A stretch of 60,000 nucleotides of DNA from Polytrichum commune (Eukaryota > Streptophyta > Polytrichopsida > Polytrichales > Polytrichaceae), in assembly GCA_950295325.1 (NCBI GenBank), contig OX485806.1, forward strand, positions 33,358,001-33,418,000. The letters are read 5' to 3'. Every line of letters begins with the position of its first letter. The first letter of the stretch is position 1. Shown in pieces: positions 1 to 10,214 of this stretch. The notes beneath the pieces are model-generated. The model saw nothing but the letters and a program-made list of their open reading frames with translations. It was not told the origin of the DNA and did not search any database. The translations under genes and the position numbers were made by a program.

Positions 1-296
1 AGGTTCTTGCGCACAAGATAGCATTAGGTTTAAGTTATTGCTGTGGCAATAATTAGGACATGGAATCCAATGTAGGATGATAATGTATGATGTGGGATTC
101 TAAGTTGAATCCTTTTGTAAGGCTGACTTTTCGCTGTACTCTGTCGATTCTTATAAAATGGTTGAGTAGCTCAGGTTCTTGCACACAAGATAGCATTAGG
201 TTTAGATTATTGCTGTGGCAATAATTAGGACATGGAATTCAGTGCATGATGATGATCATTTATGATGTGGAATTCTAAGCTGAATCCTTTTGTAAA
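1..296 (+). repeat. 172-bp tandem duplication in intron of ISCA2-like gene
   Basis: Two direct copies, starting at 1 and at 173, share about 120 similar bases. Both begin AGGTTCTTGC, carry GCTGTGGCAATAATTAGGAC, and end near a GAATCCTTTTGTAA motif. The stretch lies upstream of the first visible exon of the ISCA2-like gene, so it is intronic or further upstream. No coding exon is recognisable before 596. Copy 1 is cut by the window edge. Confidence 0.75.
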
Positions 297-595
297 CCTG
301 AAGTTTTCCTTCTTTGGGAACTTATGAACTTCCGGTGAGAGTGGTGAAATGAATTAAAGCTAATTTGGGGTTTCAACATGTGACTTGTGCAGCAAGCTTT
401 TGGTAAATCTAGGCTCAACTTGGACTAGTGAATTCTGGTGTAGAATTTTCGTTAAATACATGAATAGTTGGTGGGTTTCTAAAGTGCTCAATTTATGATC
501 TGGTATCAAAGATCCTTTTCTGAGAGGGCTTCAACTATTATAAATTTATTCAAGTATGTCTGTTTGTTTCACACAACCTCTTTGATTTTTGACAG

Positions 596-1732
596 AGAAT
601 TCATGAAATTAAAAAGGAAGATGGACCGGAGGGAGAGCATAAGATGTTAAGGTTGAGTGTGGAGGGCGGTGGATGTTCTGGTTTTCTCTACAACTTCTCT
701 CTTGATGATAAACAGAACAAAGATGATAGGTAACTTTCCGCTTCACAATCCTGACTTTGTCTTCCTGTTTGTCTACATTTGATTGGCAAGCTATGTGGCC
801 TCAAACGGTGTAAAGTGTGCTCAAATGATGGAATAGCAGATTCTAATTCCTTACACCGGGCATGCAGAGTGTTCGAACAGGATGGAGCTAAGATTGTTGT
901 GGATGAAATATCATTAGGCTTTGTTAAAGGTGCCACAGTAGACTTCACAGAGGAACTCATTCGAGCCTCCTTTGCTGTAAGTATCCATTTCTTTGATACC
1001 TTGTCCAATCTTTCTACTCTGTATACAAGATTATTTATTTATTTATTTATTTTTCAAATTTTTGCTGAGAATCTGGTTCACAGGCAAGAAGAGAACCTCT
1101 TGTTGTGTTTTTCTTTTCTGTGGGCAATGGTTTCCGTTGCATCTCATTTAGTATCATGAGCACATGTTGGAATCAATTGCAGTTATTGAATGAGGATTTG
1201 TAGCATCGAACCTTGCCTGTCATTAGAGCAATTCAAAGGCCACTGTAAAATGATCTCTCAATTATCAGCTCTCAAAAGTATTTTGGGCCAACACTGCATG
1301 CTCATCTCACACATAGAGCCACACATATAAAGTTTATTGTCCACCGATTATGGAGAGAGACGACCCTCTAAAGTCCTTTGACCCTTCGCTGCTCTCAATA
1401 TTAGGTGGGCAACAAAGATTTGGATAACATTTAGGCTTTGTGAGTGAAAGGAGTATATGGTGTTGCCCCCCTAAAAAACCTAGAAAGCAGATTGTTGCAA
1501 GAATCATATTCCAGTGACCATAGGAGTTGCCCTTACCTGAACAAATAACTGCTGTTGATTCACATGGCTCTAAAATTAGCAGCCAGAATGACATGGTTGA
1601 CAAGCAGTGCAGTTTCAGACTTCAGTCTGTTTAACTCAGATATTGCCTCTATAAATGTTGATGGTGCAGGTCACTGTAAACCCTAATGCAGCATCGGCTT
1701 GTGGCTGTGGAAGCTCTTTCAATGCAAAATAG
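596..1732 (+). CDS. ISCA2: IscA-like iron-sulfur cluster assembly protein, ISCA2 type, 5' end missing
   Basis: Three exons join in frame: 596-729, 868-976 and 1670-1732 (TAG). They give the C-terminal 101 residues of an A-type iron-sulfur carrier. All introns are GT-AG. The three family cysteines are present: one in [10 protein letters not shown] and two in the terminal CGCGSSF. The core motifs [18 protein letters not shown] and EELIRASF match the plant and animal ISCA2 group, which works in mitochondria with ISCA1 on late 4Fe-4S cluster assembly. That role is known for the family and inferred here. The N-terminal part, which should include a transit peptide, lies before position 1, because the first visible exon opens at an AG acceptor in mid-domain. 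The second intron is 693 bp. Internal Met codons are not credible starts, because the conserved fold begins upstream. No disabling change is visible. Confidence 0.9.
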
Positions 1733-3084
1733 CACAATTGCCACTACCTCAAGTAGGTTGTCTTTGTGAGGTTTTTATGCACACAACACTCGTGGCATTG
1801 CGACAGGAAAAAGGGGAGAGAAATGAAAAGGGGCTCTTGGAGTTATTCTGAGCTGTGAAACCCTATAACAGGATGACATAGCTTATACAACACAAAATGC
1901 ATTCAATTGCAATTGTTGTACTGATTATTGAGCCATTCACTCCTGAATGTCAATACATGTACTTTAGGTACAGACTCGGATTGCAAATGTAGTCAACACA
2001 AGTGATTGGAGGTGACTGTATTCATCTGTTATATTTCTCGTTAAACGTAGGAGTAGGAGAAGGTGGTATGTATTGATGGAGGACATGAAACTGAAGTTAT
2101 TGTCGACGTCTATCCAAGATGATTTGGATCGTTGCAGTGATCACATTCAACTCCCATGTAAGTTCTTGGAATCTTGATGCAGCACATTGGTTTCATGTAC
2201 ATTTTTGACAGGTTTGTAGTAATATGATGGCTTGTGCATGAAGCTGCTGTCAAACCAACTTTGTACCACCTCTTTTCTGGATTTTTAATATTTGCTAGGC
2301 CATGAGCGACTGTTATTAGAGGCATTGTATTTATTGGCATTGTATTTATTAGAATATAAGTTGAGTATCTAACAGTAAGGGTCCCTGCCTGCCTGGGGAA
2401 GTTAATAATGCCATAATAACTTCTACCATTGCGGATATACAGAAAAATTTGTTTTGTTCACACTCTCATTTCTGAACTAGTTATCTTGCGGGCTCTTCAC
2501 AGCGTGGGGCTTGCAAAAGCAAATGTCGCACCTGCTCAAGGTTATTACATTTCATTTACATACCATTGTTTTGCATTTTGTCGTCTTCACACCAGAAAAT
2601 CTTTATTCCTCATCTTTAGGGTTTAGTGACATATGAAAAGAAAAACTAGAAAAAATTCAGTAAAGAAGAGAAAACATGTTCGCCAAGTTTTTGTCAACTA
2701 CAATTTTTTTTCAAAGTTCAAGTGCATTCCTTAAGACCAGAATTTGAGTTAGTCTTGAATGGAAAAAAATAAAAAAATAATAATCATATGTCAATGTGAT
2801 GTTTTTACAAATATTATGTTTCATATTTGTGATACATACCCTCTTAAAATTCCTCTGGTGGGCAAGGACCTTAAGCCCAATTTCCCAAAGGACCCATTTT
2901 AACTTGCGTTATCCATGGCAACAACAGTGCATTATGTTGCACCACCTCAAAAATTGGTAATGATAAGGATATGTTTGATTGCATTTGCCTTGAAGTTTAC
3001 TAGAACAACAATGTGTTTTTGTGAGGTTTCAATGTGTGGGAACATTTATTAGTTCTAAATTAGTTTATTAAATTAGGAAATGTT
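1733..3084. other. 3' flank of ISCA2-like gene, no gene seen
   Basis: AT-rich sequence that begins with the presumed 3' UTR of the ISCA2-like gene. Short open frames here have no recognisable motifs. No repeat family of this window was recognised before 3085. Confidence 0.5.
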
Positions 3085-3085
3085 A

Positions 3086-4070
3086 AGGTAGATGAGTCTC
3101 GAATGGTTACTTTTTCCGACTAAGGTAGAGGGTGCTTAAACCAACACTTTAAGCTATTGCACATACATATGGCTATGTGGTTGATATATAAAATATATAT
3201 TCATATTAGCCTTTGGGCTAAACATAGGTATCAAGAAAGAAAAAATATTTTTAATCTCAATTGAATATTTGATGAATATTCAAAGTCAAAACTACTAGCT
3301 TCCTTATACCAATCCATAGGCCCCGTGTATGGCAACCTCACATATGATGAGGACCCCCACCTTCATTGCCTAGAACCAACACAACATAATTGGGTACTAG
3401 ACCCAAACTACATCAAAGCCCCAGTAGTAATGGTATGCAAAGCCACACGGCTACCTCCATGATCCCTCCCGGTTCACTTGCAAAACCATCACCTTGCATC
3501 CCAAGAACCGACCCCCTTTGCATCCCGGGAAATGATCCTTTTGTGCTTTGTGGGCCTACCTCCTTGGCGTTGTGAATAGAATGACTAGAATAGGCATTGA
3601 CAAGCCACCCTAATCCCATCTTGAACCAACCCGAGATAGAGTGGAGCCCGTTACCTACCCTACATGAAGGTCATGGAGGCCGCTATGAGGTGGCATCACT
3701 AATGGCACCTAAAACCGTCACTTTGTGGGCCCAGACACTCTTACACCGCCGGGTACGGTTCAAGGTTGTAGAGTGTTGGCAATTGGGAGGTGTTTATAGG
3801 TGTTGGTTTTGGATGGGGTGTTGGATTTAGCACCCTCTACCTTAGCCCACTTCTCCCGAGATATGAAAGACACGATTAGCATGAGATGGTGAGCAAATCC
3901 AAATTCAGGTCATAGCAGCTTTTTTCATAAATTTTGGAGTTTATATGAATTATCAAAATGAAGATTCTTGTGCCCATTAATTGGACACAAAGCCACCCCC
4001 CCCCCACCCCAATTATGTTGACTATTGATTGTAATGTGGTAGTGATATTTTGAGCACACAAAGTTGAAGG
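3086..4070 (+). repeat. Family A TIR repeat, copy 1, interrupted by TIR-1 element
   Basis: The left end is AGGTAGATGAGTCTCGAATG at 3086, preceded by TA. The body resumes at 3843 with GCCCACTTCTC and runs through the family landmarks AGCAAATCCAAATT and AATTATGTTGACTATTGA. The 720-bp TIR-1 element splits it at 3123-3842. A C10 run (3996-4005) replaces the shorter C cluster of other copies just before AATTATGTTGAC. The right end is not clear. Non-autonomous: no coding capacity. Confidence 0.7.
3123..3842 (+). mobile_element. TIR-1 element, copy 1 (720 bp, TA target duplication)
   Basis: The left end is AGGTAGAGGGTGCTTAAACC and the right end is the reverse complement of AGGTAGAGGGTGCTAAATCC, giving a terminal inverted repeat of about 25 bp. 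TA flanks both sides (3121-3122 and 3843-3844). The surrounding family A copy reads CCGAC-TA before and TA-GCCCACTTCTC after, while an uninterrupted family A copy at about 23640 reads CCGGCTAGCCCACTTCTC. The second copy at 6683-7381 is almost identical. No transposase is encoded, so this is non-autonomous. The TA duplication fits the Tc1/mariner superfamily, which is an inference. Confidence 0.85.
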
Positions 4071-5429
4071 ATATGAATTGGATGACATATGATGTAGGGT
4101 AGGCGTCCCTCATCCATGATGCCCGCAAATAGAAGAGTGGATGAAAACATTCATCCACCCTTTGCAACTTCCTCTTTAGTTGGACAACCTTGCCGCTTAT
4201 ATTGTGGGCATAAAAGGGAACCCGTAGAAATTTGTAGGGGATATTTTAACATCCGCCGGTTTCATGGACAAGATAATTTCTTCCTATTCCTTGGCTATGA
4301 TTGGTTGCTAGGGTGTCGGTTCCAAGACACATTATGAATATCCCAAGATGCTACGCTAAATGTCATAATGTAAATATTTTGTTCACTTAAATAAGTTACT
4401 TATGTTGACAAATATTAGCAATTAGCGGATGTGACACTTTGAGACTTGTAGGGATATAGTTTAGGCCCTTCACAAATAGTGTGCATGTCATTAAATACCA
4501 TAAACGGTGTAGTAGTAAATCCTTGTTATTGTAAGGGTTTCAATTTAGTAGTATAGCCACTGCATGAATTTGCCCAAATAGAGTTTTTGTCACTAATCTT
4601 GAATGCATGATCTAATTATGGCCATGTTAGGCTTTGCGAAAGTCACCGCTTTGGGAACTGCACATGGGTACTTTACTTGTTGAAAATCTCCATGTTTCAA
4701 TGTTTTAGTGTTTCATTGTTACATAGTAGTAATATTTTAGTGTTACAATATTACACTGCACAAATGTTTCATAATCATGATAGGTGTACATGGTAGATCA
4801 ATTCTCCCATTTTGTTCTCTCGAGGTTCTCAATAATAAAGAGCAAGGTGGGAGTGGTTTTTGTTGTTCCCCATGTGGGGAACATTGTAAGGAACATCAAA
4901 ATCCACTCCCACCTTGCTCTTTATGATTATAAAAAATATGAAATTTTCATCATTTCCCTCAAAATTATGTGGATAGTATAGTTGGAATGAATATTGGGAG
5001 TATATAGACATGAGTTCAAATCCCACCACATGTATTTGCATTTTGTAATGATAAAATATCATTTCACATAAGTGCACTATTTTTAAGCATCCAAAGTATA
5101 AAAAAATTACAGTCCCTTGAATTTATGTTCAACTTTAAAACATTGAAAAATTGGAACAATAGAACATTGAAATGTATGTATTAACCTGTAAAATGTGCAC
5201 ATTTACCCATATGTGGTCCCGGAGGTGACATGCTTTGCCATTTTTGACATGGCCTTAATTAGCTTGTGCATTCAAGACTAGTGATGGAAACTATGTTGGG
5301 GAATTTGTCCTTAGGATACTTAAAGAAAAAAAATAACAAAATGACAGTTGACTCAATAGCTAAGTTAATGCTTGAGCTTCATAATTGCATGAACATATGT
5401 CAAAATTCAGGAGAGAGGAGTTTATCACA
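4071..5429. other. Intergenic AT-rich stretch containing a foldback
   Basis: No gene is recognised. The clear structure is the 90-bp foldback at 4835-4924, listed separately. The remainder is low-complexity AT-rich DNA with short meaningless open frames. Confidence 0.5.
4835..4924. repeat. Foldback with 35-bp arms
   Basis: Left arm 4835-4869 and right arm 4890-4924 are inverted copies with 33 of 35 matches, sharing ATAAAGAGCAAGGTGGGAGT. A 20-base loop separates them. It could be a tiny MITE, or an inverted repeat able to give a hairpin RNA if transcribed. No second copy was noticed in the window. Confidence 0.8.
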
Positions 5430-5758
5430 TATTGGGGAGATTTGGGCCATAATCAACCAAAATCCTAGTGTTACCAACTCCAGCCAATTACATGTTGTGA
5501 TCTTTCGGTTTTCCATTATTAGTTTGAGGTGTATTTCACAAATTCTTCTAAAATAATCGCTAAATATCACGAATTCATGAACTTCAACCAATTCATCTAT
5601 AACTAAGGAATCACTTCTCTCCGTTTGTTGCATACAAGCGTACCTCTCATCCATCCAACATCAAAACTTGACCCCCCCCCCTCCCCCTCCCCCCTGGGTT
5701 TGTGGCCAATTTCGTTTCATAATATTGGCATAGTTTATGCTTTATGTGTTGTGGCTTG

Positions 5759-5856
5759 TAATGTCACTCCCTCTCTAATATCCCCAAACCCTAGGGAACA
5801 AGTGTGCTTACTTCAAATATCCCTCCTTGTTGTCACATTTCCCTCTCATATATCAC
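5759..5856 (+). repeat. Family E dispersed repeat, copy 1
   Basis: About 100 bp that match 51325-51425 closely, sharing CTCTCTAATATCCC, AAACCCTAGGGAACA and TTGTCAC. Function unknown. Confidence 0.6.
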
Positions 5857-5892
5857 CGAGAAAGCAACCTCATGGTTGAGGATTTAGGTGGG

Positions 5893-5916
5893 TTAGGGTT
5901 TAGGGTTTAGGGTTTA
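5893..5916 (+). repeat. Interstitial telomere-type repeat (TTTAGGG)
   Basis: About three consecutive TTTAGGG units. This is the telomere repeat of most plants and supports a plant origin. The tract is too short to be a chromosome end. Confidence 0.75.
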
Positions 5917-6682
5917 AGGGGCGTGTAAGAACCACAAATCAAAGAATTTGAGAAGGCACATGTGTTTATGACATTGGTGTTTGGGGAGGCTTTTCAACAT
6001 AATCTATCAAGATCCTAGTAATTCCAAGTCCAATTGTGGCATGTACCTTACCATGATTCAAAGCTACCTTTCTTGGAACAAAGACTTGGAGAGAATTGGT
6101 AGGTTAGGGTTTACGTCATTTGTTTAGCTCATACCAATGTCCGGGGAGATTTTTGTGCATTATCGATCAAGATCCTAGTGTTCCCAAGTCCAACCAATTA
6201 CATGTTGTGATCTTTCGGTCTTTCTTCATTAATTGTAGGGTTATTCTATAGATTCATCTGTGATGACTGGTAGCTTTCTTCGAGTCTTGAAATATGGTTA
6301 TTTCTCAAATTTAATTGGCTCATGTGTAACTAGCGGTCGGTTCTTCCCGTTCATTGGCTCACACTTAGGTCCATGGCGATGTAGTTATGTTTTTCTTGTT
6401 CCAAGTACATCAATCAATGTTATAATAAAACTTAGGACATGGTTTGGTGTTTTGTGCTTAGGTCGAGAGCTTACTCTATTTGACTCCACGTACGGGGGAG
6501 AGTTCATGTGCAACCAACAATGCCTTTGAGCATGTGTGCAAGGAGATTTTTGGGCATATCATGGTTTCTCCAAGTCCAACCGATTGAACGTCCTAACCTT
6601 CCACTTTCTCTTTACTCGTTCGGGGGTATACTCCACATACCCCTCTATGCACATTGTTGAAGTATTGAACATCAACCGATTA

Positions 6683-7381
6683 AGGTAGAGGGTGCTTAAA
6701 CCAACACTTTAAGCTATTGCACATACATATGGCTATGTGGTTGATATATAAAATATATATTCATATTAGCCTTTGGGCTAAACATAGGTATCAAGAAAGA
6801 AAAAACATTTTTAGTCTCAATTGAATATTTGATGAATATTCAAAGTCAAAACTACTAGCTTCCTTATACTAATCCATAGGCCTATGATGAGGACCCCCAC
6901 CTTCATTGCCTAGAACCAACACAACATAGCTGGGTACTAGACCCAAACTACATCAAAGCCCAAGTAGTAATGGTATGCAAAGTCACACGGCTACCTCCAT
7001 GATCCCTCCCGGTTCGCTTGCAAAACCATCACCTTGCATCCCGGGAACCGACCCCCTTGCATCCTGGGAAATGACCCTTTTGTGCTTTGTGGGCCTACCT
7101 CCTTGGCGTTGTGAATAGAATGACTAGAATAGGCATTGACAGGCCACCCTGATCCCACCTTGAACCAACCCGAGATAGAGTGGAGCCCGTTACATACCCT
7201 ACATGAAGGTAATGGAGGCCGCTACGAGGTGGCACCACTGATGGCACCTAAAACCGTCACTCCGTGGGCCCAGACACTCCTACACCGCCAGGTACGGTTC
7301 AAGGTTGTAGAGTGTTGGCAATTGGGAGGCGTTTATAGGTGTTGGTTTTGGATGGGGTGTTGGTTTTAGCACCCTCTACCT
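6683..7381 (+). mobile_element. TIR-1 element, copy 2 (699 bp, TA target duplication)
   Basis: It has the same ends and internal sequence as 3123-3842. The main difference is about 20 bp missing near 6885. TA lies at 6681-6682 and 7382-7383. It interrupts a family B copy: CAACCGAT-TA before and TA-CTTCTAAAACTCAACCAG after, compared with the unbroken CAACCGGCTAATTCTGAAAC at about 58313. No reading frame for a transposase. Confidence 0.85.
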
Positions 7382-7430
7382 TACTTCTAAAACTCAACCA
7401 GTTCATGTGTAACTAGCGGTGCCTTTGAGC

Positions 7431-8538
7431 CTGTGTGCGGGAGACTTCTGGGACATATCTTGGCAGTATCCGTGTCCAATATATGGAATGATCATCAAAT
7501 TCACCATTGCTATGAAACGCCACACATTACACTAACTTCTCTATTATCACACAACCAAATCAGCACTGCAAACCTCCTTAACATCACGTGCACTTTAGTT
7601 GCCACGAGTGTGATGCCCGAGGGTATTTAAAGCTAAATCCGATCACAAAATCAGCTCCAAAATAAGTAACGTATATGGGCTCCATACTATTTTTGGGGCT
7701 TTTTTTGTGTGTGTTGGAGGAATCCCGGAATTTGTGTCTCGGACTTTAAGGTAAAGTACTGTGTCCTCGAGGGCAAGTTGCATTCTCCAGGTCCCATGCC
7801 AGATAGTGTTCGAGCCACCCTGGATCTAGGGCCTAGGGTGTTAAAGTATGGTTTCGCTTCAAAGTCTTCACTAAGCTTAGATGATGACAAGGCTAGGTAC
7901 TTTGTGTGCAATGGATCCGCACTTTAGTATTGATTGAACGGCCGAAACAAGCTTTGCATTCGGCGTCTTCTTTTAAGAGTTGCCTTGGTCACAAAGCAAT
8001 GCCCCAAACTTTCAAACTACACTCGGGGCCACTTCACACACGAGCCAAGAGCCGTGACCATGACATTGTGAGAGCCCAAAAGAAAGTGCCCAAAGGCCGT
8101 CCCCCAACACACCTCCCAAATCATGTAGTGCGGTCACGTATTCTCAAGTGTAGTGTGAAGTTATATGTGACCAGGCCCTCAACCAAATGTTATTTCAATG
8201 AATTTGCGGGTCCTCGCACATAATAAAGTACCCTAAATCAACAGTAAACCCTATACCCTAAATCGACGGTTGTGAGCATTCGGAGTGCCATGGTCTCCCG
8301 GTTTTGTGTTAGATCTACCTCCAAGAGGTGGGTTTTGAAAATAGTCCAAGTGATCATGAAACATGGTCCATTCAATGCCATGTAGGAATCCATGTAGACC
8401 TTACATCCGTCTTGCATTCACGTACTTTGTTGGTCCCTCAAGCGTAGTGTGAAGCGAACTTGGACCGGCTCCACCTTTTCCTCCAATGAGAGTGCTTGAA
8501 GTGTAATGGTCACGGGCTCTCAGTCTCGTGTGTGAAGC
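7431..8538. other. Intergenic repeat-like stretch, no gene supported
   Basis: Two overlapping open frames at 7709-8223 have no recognised domain. Sequence near 8025 (CCACTTCACACACGAGCC, then GTGACCAT) recurs inverted at 8496-8540 and again in direct orientation near 37450. These may be the ends of an unrecognised element about 515 bp long. No target duplication was seen. Confidence 0.4.
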
Positions 8539-8766
8539 AACCCTAAATATTGTATTTAGTGTCACTTACTAAATTATTTGGAATTACACAATGCTATAAC
8601 TCTCTATTGTTAATGTGATTTTTAATAAGTAAAGATGTTAATGTTCTATGATGCCCAAACAACCAATTTGACATTATAGAACAATAAATGAAATGTACAG
8701 TATATTGTTATAGCATTGCGTAATTTCAAAAGTAAGGGACACTAACTACAATATTTAGTGTAGTTC
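8539..8766. mobile_element. MITE of family M type with arms of about 60 bp
   Basis: The left arm, from 8539 (CCTAAATATTGTATTTAGTG), and the right arm ending at 8766 are inverted copies over about 60 bp. Both reach the inner motif CAATGCTATAAC or its complement. The edges carry the CACTAAAT/ATTTAGTG ends of family M. It is 228 bp long and has no coding capacity. Confidence 0.8.
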
Positions 8767-10136
8767 CATTCGCGAGTGATAGTAGCCATAAATCCAAAAA
8801 TTTTGAGTATGTATGCTCCATGAACTTGTTCACTTGGACGGAGCCTTCTCATTGATTGTGCACCAATGAGAAGGGACTTATAAAATGAGAGTTCGAACAC
8901 TTAAATTTCTTAAGAGGTAGATTAGGGTTGTGATCAAAATCTTGCAGTTGTAGTAGTTCCACATGAGGTTCATCAAGGCGCTTAAGCATTCTTGACCTAA
9001 TAAAATGTTGAAGCTCTCAACCTACATTTTGATATTTGGGGTGCTTAGAGTGATTTGACAATGCTATTTGCCTAATTATTTTGTTGAATTAGCTTTCAAC
9101 ATGTCGATCATAACATTATTCAGATCCATAATAGTGTTCTATGGGATTGTCAATATCTTGTGGAATATTCTCACATGAAGACTGGATGTGAGAACATCCG
9201 AGAATGTTCAGTGAAGAATTGTCAGTCCCACATAACAATGTTATGGATATGATAATGTTATGATTGCGAAGTCATGCAACTCAAAGTGTTTGAATTGTAT
9301 CTCAACATACTATGGTGCCCATTGTGGTCATATAGGTGCATCAAGTTGTGGTTCTCATCTAGGTCATGTCAAAGCTTTTGTATGGGACAAAAAACATTTC
9401 TTGAAAAATTAGTTACGGCCTTGCCAAAAACCTCGTGATTTTGAGAAGTAGATTCCACAAACGACATGACCACAACTTGCTAATAGAACCTATTCACGAA
9501 TTGGCACTCAATAAGGAACATAAAAATAGCATGTGCTTTTTACCTTAGGCTTTGGGCCACCAAACTTGCAAGCTTGAGCATGTGTGTGGCAAGGACATGA
9601 AATTGTCAAGTATGGGTAAAGTGAAGATGCATGACTTAATTAATTATCCTATTTGGACACCTATATTCAAATGGCACATGGTTAGGTGTGGGTATAAGAA
9701 CATACACCAAATTGACTATGTTCTCACACTTTTGCTAACTACTATAGGTTCAATCATCTAAACATAGTTGGAGGGGAGGAGGTGGACCTATATGGTCAAT
9801 TGAGAAGAAATATAGTCTTCAATTTGACAATGAATTACATAAGGCACTTGTTAAATCAATCACACATTGGTTAAAACGACCACAGACTTGTGTCGTGCGG
9901 TGACATGACTTGTCAAAATTTGAAAAAAAAAATCCTACTTTTAAGTGGAAATGTAAAGAGAGAGGAAACAACATTAACGCCTCACTCCTCTTCATCTATG
10001 GGTGAAAAATCAAATTTTAACAAACCATGTGATTGTGCGACGTGTCTATGATTGACTATAACCTCCATCCATCTTTGCTAATCATCTCATCAATCGCATG
10101 TTTAGTATCCTAAAAGGGTGGGCTAGTCGTGGAAAA

Positions 10137-10140
<4 letters not shown>
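8767..10140. other. Intergenic, no gene seen
   Basis: AT-rich, with no recognisable coding or RNA gene and no clear element boundary. The short frame at 9552-9761 has no known motif. Confidence 0.5.

Positions 10141-10190
<50 letters not shown>
10141..10190. repeat. (TC)25 microsatellite
   Basis: An uninterrupted run of 25 TC units in a pyrimidine-rich strand. Confidence 0.98.
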
Positions 10191-10192
<2 letters not shown>

Positions 10193-10214
10193 CTACCTAG
10201 TTATATGGGTTTAA

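Larger units (their letters stand above)
5430..6680 (+). repeat. Cluster of family B repeats
   Basis: Diverged direct copies lie at about 5430-5600, 5985-6110, 6140-6380 and 6538-6680; the last continues at 7384-7430 beyond the TIR-1 insertion. Landmarks are CGGGGAGATTTTTG, CAAGATCCTAGTG, CAATTACATGTTGTGATC and CTCAACCAGTTCAT. Further copies are at 12644-12880 and 58165-58360. A C10 run is at 5672-5681. No coding sequence is recognised. Confidence 0.6.

Noticed and set aside
7709-8223. Two overlapping open frames as a small gene
   Set aside because: No recognisable domain, and parts recur inverted at 8496-8540 and near 37450, so the stretch is repeat-derived.
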